17,489 nucleotides of DNA, from positions 1,541,751 to 1,559,239 of the forward strand of contig CAJNDS010002068.1 of the NCBI GenBank assembly GCA_905221605.1. Reading direction: 5' to 3'. The notes beneath the pieces are model-generated. The model worked only from the letters and a program-made list of their open reading frames with translations, was not told the origin of the DNA and searched no databases. This DNA is from Symbiodinium natans (taxonomy: Eukaryota; Sar; Dinophyceae; Suessiales; Symbiodiniaceae). The position numbers and the translations under genes were made by a program. This document shows positions 8,272-16,836 of this stretch, one piece after another (position 1 is the first letter of the stretch; the number at the start of each line of letters is the position of its first letter).

Positions 8272-9607
8272 ATGTGTAGGGCATAATGTCCTGTAACCAG
8301 CGCCGGAAAGCAGACTGCGAGATGCCCAGACCCAGAACCCCCAAACTTCAAAAGGGTTTAGGGTTTAGAGTTTAGGGTTTAGGGTTTAGGGTTTAGAGTT
8401 TCCATAAACCCTAAATCCTAGATCCTAATCCCCGAAACCATTGGCCGGGACACATGCCTGGCTAGCGTTGCGAGGGGCACGGACAGGGTCCAGGTTGCTC
8501 GGCATCTTATCGGCTGGGGTAGGTTTGTAGGGTTTGGGGTTTCGGGTTTCCGGTTTCGGGTTTGGGGTTTAGGGTTTAGGGCCTAGGGCCAAGGGTCTAG
8601 GGCCATGGCTAGGGTTTAGGGCTACCCTGAACCAAGGCGCTTGCGGATCAGACGGGATGGCCTGCAGTTGCGAAGCTTGTGAGCCCTGCAGGGACGCAGA
8701 AGCTGTCGACGTTGAGCGAAGGGAGAATCTCGGTCACTGTCCGGGGAGGGTTTAGGGTTTAGGGTTTAGGGTTTAGGGTTTAGGGTTTAGGGTATAGGGT
8801 TTAGGGTTTAGGGTTTAGGGTTTCGGGTTTCGGGTTTCGGGTTTCGGGTTTCGGGTTGGGGGTTAGGGCGTAGGGTTTAGGGTTTAGGGTTTAGGGTTTA
8901 GGCTTAGGGTTTAGGGTTTAGGGTTTCATAAGGGTGTGGGGTTCGGGGGCTCGGGTGTGCGTCAGTGTACGCGTGCGCAGGGGAGTGCGCCCGTTTTTTA
9001 GGTTTAGGGGCGCACTCCCTCTGGCGCGGGGTTTAGGGTTTAGGGTTTAGGTTCCATGCCCTGGCTTGTTTGCTCTTATTCCCCATGCCTGGGCTTTCTG
9101 GGAGGCCCCTGGCCCCTGAATCCGCAACACTCCTCTAGAGGCCAGGGCGTAGCAGAGGCCTCGACCGGCCCCTGCAAGAGAGCAAGAACCCTAAACCCCA
9201 AACCCTAAACCCCAAACCCTAAACCCTAAACCCTAAACCCTTTGCGCGCGCGCCGTTGAGGACCCCCCAAAAACACGCCCAAGGTCGACCGACCGAAGCC
9301 TTAAAACCCTGATTCCCTAAACCCGAAAACCCGAACACCTCATAACCTCCGTGATCATCTCCAAGAGGGAGGGAGTGGGGGGTGGGTTTGAGGGTTGAGG
9401 TTTGAGAGGGGGGAGTCAGGACAGGAGACGGTCAGTAGACACTTCTCTCGGTGTGTTCTGTCAGCTGTCCGAAGAACCCTCTAGGCACTAGTGCCGCGCG
9501 CAGGTGTTGGCCCGTATACTGTAGGGTTTAGGGTTTTAGGGTTTTAGGGTTTAGGGTAGGGTTTAGGGTTCAGGGTTTAGGGTTAGGGTTTTAACAGGGG
9601 TTTAAGG
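8272..9607. other. Intergenic telomere-like cluster 2, upstream of gene 2
   Basis: Tracts lie at 8356-8400, 8527-8622 (TTTGGGG/TTTCGGG variants), 8746-8930 (the longest in the window, TTTAGGG with an inner run of TTTCGGG), 9030-9052, 9187-9241 and 9520-9594. The last ends only about 13 bases before the gene 2 ATG. Islands at 8449-8520 and 8655-8747 are open and protein-like; the second is Cys-rich (M-A-C-S-C-E-A-C-E-P-C). They may be exons of an unrecognised gene or chance. 9242-9519 holds nothing I can name. Confidence 0.6.
8981..9019. repeat. 12-bp perfect hairpin with telomere-like loop
   Basis: GGGAGTGCGCCC at 8981-8992 is exactly complementary to GGGCGCACTCCC at 9008-9019. The 15-base loop contains a TTTAGG unit. 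It is not followed by a T-run and lies in a repeat cluster, so I do not call it a terminator. Confidence 0.8.
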
Positions 9608-11954
9608 ATGAAGACAGGGCCTTCCGCACCCCAGCAACAACCCAGGACTCAAGAAATGATCTCGATTGAGGCGCTTCCGTCGGAGGAGGAGTATACTCGA
9701 CATCACACTTCTCAGGATTCTGCGCTCCATCATGGTCGATGGACTGAGGAGCACGAAGCCCCAATCACCCATCATCTCCAGCGGATGTCCACTGACATCA
9801 GCGACACCGGCTTGAAAGTAGAGGGAGACTTCATACGCGCCATCACTATGCGCAGATCTTTGCGACAATGGGGATGGATCTGGCGACGGCCGATGCTGCC
9901 AATGTCGGATGAAGATCGCTTGGCGCTGTTCCAGCTGTCGAAGCCATCCAAAGGCTATGACAGCTTCCTGTCGCACTCATGGCAGACCTGGGGTGGCTGG
10001 AAGTATTTTAGCCTCGTCCTGTACTCTTGCAGACGTTGGCTGCTGGCTTGGTGGTTTGTGTGGATCGTGCTCGCTTTCCTGATGTCTTTGTGCTTCGACT
10101 TGCCTACGTACGGTAAAGTAAGCCCGGAGACGCCCGGGTTTTGGTGCCGCTGCCCCACGGGGCCATGGGTGAAGGTGAGTGGTTTGCTCTCCATCGTCAC
10201 TGGCTTGCTGTTGGCACCCTATGCCCCTGACTCTCGGCGGCCAAATGCAAGCATAAATCAAAGGCTTATTGTTGCGCAAAATCTCTGCCCCCTACAAGCC
10301 CTTGGCGCTAACGTGAGCGAGAGCGGAAACACTTTTTGCTTTGTCGGGCTGCCGCAACCCTGAACCCTAAACCCTAAACCCTAAACCCTAAACCCTAAAC
10401 CCTAAACCCTAAACCCTAAACCCTAGCATCCGCAATTCTGAAGTGAGAGGCCAGCAAAGCCCCAAGAGCCGCTCTTCGGCCACGTTAAAGCCTTGCCCAA
10501 GCCCTCACTTGGAGGTTCATGGTACTTACTAACCACTTATAACTGGGCTTGTAGGGTTTAGGGTTTAGGGTTCAGGGTTTAGGGTTTAGGGTTTAGGGTT
10601 TAGGGTTTAGGGTGTAGGGTGTAGGGTGTAACCCTACTTATAATTGGGATAGCCCCTATAAGTCCCTTTAGGGGTGTTATCAGTAGGGCTATAAGTACAG
10701 TTCGAATTGGTTAGTGAGTCCCATGAACCTCCAAGCAGGACTGCTTGAGCCAAGCAGATAGCTGCTTCATGGACGCCGCATGCATCCACCAAGCCGACGC
10801 ACGGCTCAAAGAGCAACTTGGCAGCCCAGTGGTACCAAAAACCCTTAAACCCTAAACCCTAAGCCCTAAGCCCTAAGCCCTAAACCCTAAACCCTAAACC
10901 CTAAACCCTAAACCCCAAACCCTAAACCCTAAACCCTAAACCCTAAACCCTAAACCCTAAACCCTAAACCCTAACCCTAAACCCTAAGCCCTATTCTTAA
11001 AATAGGGTTACTGGGCTACCAAGGCAAGGCATCTACTCCATCGGCGGCTTCCTCAGCCTCTCCCGCGAGATGAGCTTCTTGGCTTCGCAAGTGCGGGTTA
11101 TGGGATGTTTAGGGTTTAGGGTTTAGGGTTTAGGGTTTAGGGTTTAGGGTTTAGGGTTTAGGGTTTAGCGTTTCTCAAACAGCGATACACCTCAATCCCA
11201 ACCCTAAACACACCAACAGCGCGCCTTTTGGCTGTAAGTCCTTGTGACGGCCCAAAGCCCTGAAACCCTGAGCACCTAAAACCTCAATCCCGAATAGCCC
11301 TAAACGCTAAATCCCTAAGCCAGACATGCCCTATACCTTCAGCCTTCGCGGGTCGAGGAGTGCTGTGGAGTCCGCCCTACATGTCAAGGCTTTGGTGCAT
11401 CTTCGAGCGCCTTGGCTTAGGGTTTGGGGTTTAGGGTTTAGGGTTTAGGTTTACGGTTTAGGGTTCAGGGACCCTTAAACTCACAACTCCTGACCCCCAA
11501 CGTAAGCACTAAACCCGTTTCCCTTTTTAGGGCTCATGGAGCCCAGAGTTGAGGGTTTAGGGTTTGGGGTTTGGGGTTTCTATAGATCCTGCAATTGATG
11601 CCCTCCTTGCTGGTTAAAGGTTCCGGCGGTTAAAGTTTAGGATTTCTGGTGTAGGGTTTAGGGTCTACGTAGAGGATCATGGGACTTAGTAAGTAGGTTA
11701 TAATTGGGGGGGGTCCACGCCTTTGAAGTTTTGTTTGCTTTTGAGATTCGTTTTGCCTTTGGTTTCGTTCACTCGTACTGCAACTACGACTACACGATCA
11801 GTACTGATACGACCTTGTGCCTCAGAAAGAAGAGTGGTAGTGGTGGTAGTGGTGGTGGTGGTGGTCGTAGTGGTAGTAGTGGTAGTAGTCGTAGTGTGCG
11901 AAAGCTGCTGCAAGCATCGTTTTGTTGCCTTGCCTGTGGCCGCAGGGGTATTGC

Positions 11955-12032
<78 letters not shown>

Positions 12033-13631
12033 GAGTAGCAGTAGCAGTAGCAGGAGCAGCAGCAGCAGAAGTAGTAGTATAGCAGTAGTATAGCAGTAGT
12101 ACAGCAAGCAAAACATGTCAAAACAAGCCAAAAGAACTCTAAATCCATTTTCCGTTCCATAATAGTGCCTATGTCGAGTCACGCTATTTCTAAGCTACGA
12201 CATCTTCCCGACGTCCCATGACACTCGAAGTGGGGTCTCGGGTCTCGGTTCTGCGGGTTCGGATGGATGCACATGGCTTGGAAGCATGGTGTTGGGTTCC
12301 AGGACCCGCGGTGTAGCCCTGGACCCTCTACTATGTAGGGTTTCGGGTTTGCTTCATATCGTACAGGCTTTAGGGGTTTAGGGTTTAGGGTTTCTGGCAA
12401 AAACCTTAAGCCTTCAATCCTGTCCCAGGCTCGCAGCCTTTCGCAAGCGAAACCCCACGGGCAAGCTGGTCATTGCTCCCCTTTTCGTTGAGCATGCGGT
12501 CTTGATTGGAATCTTAGGAGCGTATGCAGCTGCAGGACTGGACCCAAGCCTCACAAGGTGTTGGCTTAAATCCAGTAGTGGAACCCTAAAACCATTAACC
12601 CCAAACCCTAAACCCAGCCCGAAACCCGAAACCCTGAACCCTAAACCCTAAACCCCTGGGCTCACGGCTGTTTGCGTCTAGGGGTTTAGGTTTTTAGGGT
12701 TTGGGTTCTCGGGCTTGGTCTTGGAGCCAGAAGAAACCCTAAACCCGAACCCAAAACCCTCAGGAGGCAACGCCGATGTTGTTTTTGCTCTAGCTTTGGG
12801 ATCCTTATCTTGAACCGCAGGAGCACTCTTGCTCAGCACATCGCTTACTGGCATGTCCGAACTGTCCTTCTTCGTTTCGCTGAGCCCGGTACTCTTCATG
12901 ATCCACTATCTGCGCCGTACTGCCGAGGCGAAGGACAAGCTCATCCATGATTTGCAGCACTTCACATTGGCGGGCGCCCAGTGTAGCTTGGAGGCAGACC
13001 GACACTTCATCCTCCGAGCCATTAGGCGCTGGTATGGGAGCACCCGCGCCTTTGAGGAGCATGTGCGAGGTCCTCTGCGGGAGGAGTTGCTGCAGTCAGC
13101 GACCAAGATCTCCACGACATACGTCGTGCTGTTGGCCTCTGCAGCCACGGCGGCAATCCTCGAGGACCACCTGGCGCTGTGGAGGGGTGGCGTTCCCTTC
13201 TTGGACGCGTTGGCGCACTTCATGGGGTTTGTGCTGGGCAGCTATACGTTCTGGGCAGCCATGTGCTTCCGAGCTGTCATCTCACTTTCCTTTGCCACCT
13301 CCAGGCGACGATGGATAGTGCTGGACTACATCATAACCTTATCCATTCATGTGCTCTTCTGCTGCATGGCGGTCCTCGGCAACATGGTTGCGCAAGAGGC
13401 CCCATGGGACCGAATGATAAGTGAGCCTGATGAGCAAGATGTGAATGATAGGTGAGCCTGATGAGCAACACAGGTACTCAGGACGAAACCCCAAACCCTG
13501 AAACTCAAGTCACTCAGACCAGAAACAAGCAGGTGTGCAGCTTGAACATCTGGACGGCAGCTGCCTGGATGTGTAGCACCGCCATTCTTCTGGCGGTGAT
13601 CAGCTTCACCCGGCATCGCTTCCTGACATGA
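9608..13631 (+). CDS. Gene 2: paralogous TIR/HET-like multi-pass membrane protein, seven exons
   Basis: Proposed exons are 9608-10236, 10762-10812, 11024-11073, 11358-11406, 12429-12547, 12821-13398 and 13533-13631. They join in frame to about 524 aa. Seen: F-L-S-H-S-W at residues 120-125; two hydrophobic segments at about 143-163 and 190-204; C-F-M-D-A-A-C-I-H-Q-A-D from 211; G-I-Y-S-I-G-G-F-L; W-S-P-P-Y-M-S-R-L-W-C-I-F-E ending at E260; L-A-A-F-R-K-R-N-P; then hydrophobic segments around R-R-W-Y-G-S-T-R-A-F-E-E-H-V-R-G-P-L. Every motif lies in the same order and nearly the same spacing as gene 1, which supports the exon joins. All six joins fit GC-AG, with two middle exons of about 50 bases. 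The last join is ambiguous: a GT-AG alternative (13451 to 13541) also keeps frame and gives about 539 aa. Function is unknown. A TIR-like enzymatic or signalling role at a membrane is inference. Confidence 0.7.
10237..10761 (+). other. Gene 2 first intron, holding element A3 and two telomere-like tracts
   Basis: The donor context is TCTCG/GCGGCC and the acceptor is GCAGATAG/CTGC. Its position and phase equal those of the first intron of gene 1, which is only 95 bases. The extra length is a nine-unit CCCTAAA tract (10361-10426), unique sequence, and element A3 with its own internal tract. A3 ends 26 bases before the acceptor. Confidence 0.6.
10508..10735. mobile_element. Family A element A3, split by a TTTAGGG tract
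   Basis: The left end is CTTGGAGGTTCATGGTAC and the right end is CCCATGAACCTCCAAG. On the opposite strand it aligns with A2 across both arms, but a TTTAGGG/TGTAGGG tract (10553-10630) sits inside. In A2 the corresponding place reads GGGTTACAAGCCC without any repeat. The insert is flanked by the two halves of that site. Confidence 0.82.
10813..11023 (+). other. Gene 2 second intron, mostly CCCTAAA repeats
   Basis: The donor is AAAGA/GCAACTTGG and the acceptor is CTACCAAG/GCAAGGC, with GCAA repeated at both edges. Most of the 211 bases is a CCCTAAA tract at 10840-10993. Gene 1 has uninterrupted coding at this point (D-L-M-Q-R-G-I-Y), so the intron is either a gain in gene 2 or a loss in gene 1. 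Confidence 0.65.
11074..11357 (+). other. Gene 2 third intron with nine-unit TTTAGGG tract
   Basis: GC-AG intron that splits the Arg codon between R-E-M and V-L-W-S-P-P-Y. Gene 1 has an intron at the same codon and phase (5780-5884), which lacks the tract. The TTTAGGG array at 11107-11169 is perfect. Confidence 0.65.
11407..12428 (+). other. Gene 2 fourth intron, 1022 bases, with AGT microsatellite
   Basis: GC-AG intron that splits the Glu codon of R-L-W-C-I-F-E; gene 1 is uninterrupted here. It holds TTTAGGG/TTTGGGG tracts at 11417-11468 and 11545-11580, a degenerate family A arm at about 11672-11706, GGT/AGT-rich sequence at 11833-11895, a long (AGT)n run at about 11951-12035 grading into AGC/AGT, and a short TTTAGGG stretch near 12370-12393. 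The long homopolymeric open frames on both strands come from the trinucleotide repeat. Confidence 0.65.
12548..12820 (+). other. Gene 2 fifth intron with degenerate telomere-like repeats
   Basis: The donor is GACCCA/GCCTCA and the acceptor is AACCGCAG/GAGCAC. Gene 1 is continuous at this place, and joining the flanks gives nearly the same spacing between conserved segments (50 against 53 residues). The body holds CCCTAAA/CCCGAAA at 12583-12655 and TTTAGGG-like sequence near 12679-12710. Confidence 0.55.
13413..13468. repeat. 31-base tandem duplication with paired GTGAGC motifs
   Basis: AATGATAAGTGAGCCTGATG at 13413 recurs as AATGATAGGTGAGCCTGATG at 13444, and the match continues through AGCAA (24 of 25 bases). 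Each copy carries GTGAGC, a canonical-looking 5' splice site. It lies at the uncertain last intron of gene 2, so either or both copies could act as donor. Confidence 0.7.
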
Positions 13632-13676
13632 GTCGCGCCACGGGGGCTTATGGTCTACCACGCGCCATTGGTTCAT

Positions 13677-13784
13677 GGGGGTTTCCGAAATTGGTTTTTT
13701 GGGGTCCTTCTTGGGGTCCTTGGTATAAGGGAACCCTACTATTTGGGGTTCTATATCAGGGGTCCCTTTTTTTCGTAAACCCCC
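13677..13784. mobile_element. Possible short inverted-repeat element D
   Basis: GGGGGTTTCCGAAA at 13677 and TTTCGTAAACCCCC at 13771 are inverted repeats with one mismatch. The interior contains GGGGTCC repeats. Only one copy is in the window and no target duplication is seen, so this is tentative. It lies just 3' of gene 2. Confidence 0.35.
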
Positions 13785-14889
13785 ACTTGGCAAAGTTTTC
13801 GTCCGATGACGACTGAGCTCCGGGTCTCGGTTCTCGTCGTTTCAATGGCCACCAACCATCCCTCCAGGCGGGTGCACCGGGTTTAGGGTTTAGGGTTTAG
13901 GGTTCAGGGTTCAGGGTTTAGGGTCTAGGGTTCACCCCTACTGCGAGCCCTGAAGCCTTAAATACTAACCCTAGACCCAAACCTTAAAGTCACCAAGCAG
14001 CAAGTTGAAATGCTCAGCATCCGTAGTTCAACTCGCCCGAAGCTACCCGCACTCGCGCTTTTCGTACATCTTGAGGCGCGAGTCGCGAGGTTGGGGCAGT
14101 TTCGGGTAAACCCTAAACCCTAAACCCTAAACCCTAAACCCTAAACCCCTAAACCCCTAAACCCCTAAACCCCTAAACCCTAAACCCTAGATTTAGCTGG
14201 CGTGCTCGGGGTGCTTTCAGGGGTCTCCTGGGCTTCCCAAGGCTTGACTCTGGACCTGAGCACCCTACCCCCGACCCTGAACCATGAAAACCTGTTTTAA
14301 GTATATAGTTACCCTAAACCCTAAAACCTAAACCATAAACCCTGAACCCTACACCCTAAACCCTAAGCCCTACCCCTAAAGGGTTTAGGGTTTAGGGTTT
14401 GCAAACCCGTGAAGCCCAGATGCTCCTGACATCCGAGGCCCCAAACCTAAACCCTAAACCCTAAACCCTAAACCCTGAACAAATATTGACTAGGCACAGG
14501 ATCTTGACAGCGAGACTCGCTTTCCATGGTACTCGCGCCTCCCTGCGCGCTCTGGGCTGTCCAGCGCTGAAGCGTTGAACCCAAAATTCAAAAGGGACCT
14601 TCGGCGCACACGCCCAAGGCGTGAGGGCTTCCGAAGTGAGAGGTGCCTTCTTTGGAGGGGAGGCGGGGGGTCTCAAGTGTAGATCTAAACCCTGACCCTA
14701 AACCCTAAACCCTAAACCCCCTAAACCCACTAAACCCTCTAAACCCACTAAACCCTAATCCTAGACTCCGTGGTTCAGGGCCTGCTGTAGGCCGTAGGGT
14801 GTAGGTGGGGCGGCCGAACACCTTCCAAGGGGGCATCAAGCCCACACACCCCGGCAGCAACGCTGGCGGTTGGACCTGCCGATACCATG
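13785..14889. other. Intergenic telomere-like cluster 3
   Basis: Tracts lie at 13879-13935 (TTTAGGG), 14107-14190 (CCCTAAA with an inner CCCCTAAA run), 14313-14400 (CCCTAAA then TTTAGGG), 14440-14478 and 14684-14762 (CCCTAAA with CCCACTAAA variants). Two islands are open and protein-like: 14002-14109 (about 36 codons) and 14494-14679 (62 codons, basic, ending at TAG 14680). Either could be an isolated exon; neither is recognised. Confidence 0.55.
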
Positions 14890-15118
14890 TAGTTTTTTTG
14901 TTTGAATATTATTTCGTATTATTTGATATGATTTTGTATAATTCAATATTATTTCATTATTTTATAGGATTTTATACTATTTCATCTTGTTTTGTATTAT
15001 TTCATATTATTTTACATGATGTTATATCATATTATAGTATATTATGTTATACATTTTTTTATTACGACAAATTATTTTCTATGATATTATGTTATACGCT
15101 GTTATTGGTATAAAATTA
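14889..15118. repeat. AT-rich low-complexity island
   Basis: About 230 bases of irregular ATTATTT, TTTCAT and TTTTAT units, with T strongly favoured on the + strand. It contrasts sharply with the GC-balanced flanks. The open frame across it is an artefact of composition. It could be a decayed A/T minisatellite; I see no element ends. Confidence 0.7.
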
Positions 15119-15725
15119 CAGGATTCTAAGGTTCTTCGACTCTTGGGCTGTGCAGAATGCGTGCACCCTTGTCCTGCGCGACCTTCGCAGGCTTTAGAGT
15201 GGTGATCTCGAAGCGGTTTAGGGTTTAGGGTTATTTAGGTTTAGGGTCTGTTTAGGGTTTAGGGTTTGGGGTCTGGGGTCTGGGGTCTGGGGTACAGCGG
15301 TCCACGTTGTCAGAGATCCAGGTTTAGGGACGCAGGGCGTGTTACAGTAGATGCAGATGCTAGGTTCCCCTGAACCCGAAACCTGAACCCGAAACCCTAA
15401 ACCCCGAAAACCTTCTTCCTAAACCCCAAGCTCCAACTCTCTACATGTCCTAAACCAAAGAGGTTTAGGGTTTGGGGTTGAGGGTTTCGGGTTTAGAGGT
15501 AGACGGCCCCAGCCGATTGCTCCGACGAGGGATTTTCCAGCCGACTGGCTTCACAACCGGCGTCCCTTGTTGGGAGCTCCCGTGGCACCAGATGTCTTTC
15601 GCAGAAAGATTCCGCACCCCCCAAAAAAAAACAGAGCCCCGAAGCCCTAGGAACCCTGAACGCCTGACCCCAAGGCCTCAAATTCAATACTTCAATCCTG
15701 AAATTATTCCACTAAAGCTCAAACC
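15119..15725. other. Intergenic stretch with tract and possible short exon
   Basis: 15131-15190 reads F-F-D-S-W-A-V-Q-N-A-C-T-L-V-L-R-D-L-R behind a CTAAG and may be a short exon. TTTAGGG grading into GGTCTGG units spans 15216-15293. Smaller degenerate units are near 15370-15410 and 15460-15500. The open frames at 15493-15700 have low-confidence composition. Confidence 0.45.
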
Positions 15726-15826
15726 TTGGGATGTTCCCCTTCTACTAACAGTCCGGAATAGGGATAATCATAAGGGGCTGCTAGAATCCCTATTAAGGAC
15801 TGTTAGTATAAGGGAGAGCATCCCAA
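15726..15826. mobile_element. Inverted-repeat (MITE-like) element C
   Basis: The left arm TTGGGATGTTCCCCTTCTAC and right arm GTATAAGGGAGAGCATCCCAA are inverted repeats. The pairing continues through ACTAACAGTCC/GGACTGTTAGT and AATAGGGAT/ATCCCTATT, so each arm covers about 40 bases around a loop of roughly 20. There is no ORF and no telomere insert. Confidence 0.72.
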
Positions 15827-16836
15827 CCCAAACCTACAAACCCCTAAAAAACCACCGTACCCAATGTGGTTGGTTCCGGTTTGGGGGTTTTGCTTCAAGT
15901 TGCCTCAAGCCTCAGCTTTGCGTTTAGGGCTTAGGGCTTAGGGTTTAGGGTTTAGGGTTTAGGGTTTAGGGTTTAGGGTTTAGGGTTTAGGGTTTCGGGT
16001 TTAGGGGTCAGGGGTCAGGGGTTAGGGGTTAGGTTTTCGGGTTTAGGGGGTTTTGTTTAATTATTGTGTTCTCAAGGCGCGACTTCATGACAGACCTCTT
16101 GGCAACGGACTCTGGGCATCAACGCGCTCATCCGCGAGGTGTGCTTGTTGGTCAGCCCAGGAGACAGACAAATCATAGAAACACGCACTTTCCTGTTCTG
16201 CATCGCGGAAATATTAGGGGTGTCTGAAATGATAGGAGTACCCCTATCTTCGCCCGATACAGTCAGTCACAACATCCCCACGAAGATCTAAACCCTAAAC
16301 CCTAAACCCTAAACCCTAAACCCTAAACCCTAAACCCTAAACCCTAAACCCTAAACCCTAAACCCTAAACCGCTACGAAGCAAAATGCATTGCTGAGCCC
16401 TGAAAGGTCATGCAGTGCGACAGCCCTCGTGACCTGCGGAGCACGCGAGAATGGGATTTGTGTTGGTAACCAAAACGAACAGAGAAAGAGAATAGGCATA
16501 CGACAAGGTGTCCGCGGTTTCCGCAGAGCGAAAACGTGACCGAGCCCGTAACCTTTGATAGAGGTGTTTGGAAGTTTAATTAAGACATTGAAATAGAATC
16601 TATGAAGTAGGATGCTACAAATATTCATTTGCCAAACCGACAATTTCTCAGAACAAGCGGCACCCTCTACGTATCTTTGCGTTGTCGAGAGGCTCGAGGA
16701 TCAACACAAGCTTTCTTTATTATAATAGTATGCCAAAATATCATGCCACATATACCCCAATGTCCATTCCCCCCCGGCTCGCTCAAGGATTCGACATTAT
16801 TGTGCGTTTAGTCATGAACGGCTACAACCTTGCAAG
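15827..16836. other. Intergenic stretch with two long telomere-like tracts
   Basis: TTTAGGG at about 15926-15998 decays into GGGGTCA/GGGGTTA up to 16045. A perfect CCCTAAA array of about eleven units lies at 16288-16371. Between them, 16080-16226 is open in one frame (D-F-M-T-D-L-L-A-T-D-S-G-H-Q-R) and may be coding. 16372-16836 is unique, AT-moderate sequence where I can support no gene. Confidence 0.6.

Noticed and set aside
10634-10816. 60-codon - strand frame matching the frame at 7113-7319
   Set aside because: The shared peptide string comes from elements A2 and A3 read in opposite directions, so it reflects element homology and not a gene.
11698-12182. Long homopolymeric frames (S, V, T, L, Y) on both strands
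   Set aside because: They are produced by the AGT trinucleotide repeat in gene 2 intron 4; all frames are open for that reason alone.
14051-14083. 8-bp inverted repeat ACTCGCGC/GCGCGAGT
   Set aside because: It is short and within an open protein-like island; no repeat family or further pairing supports a function.
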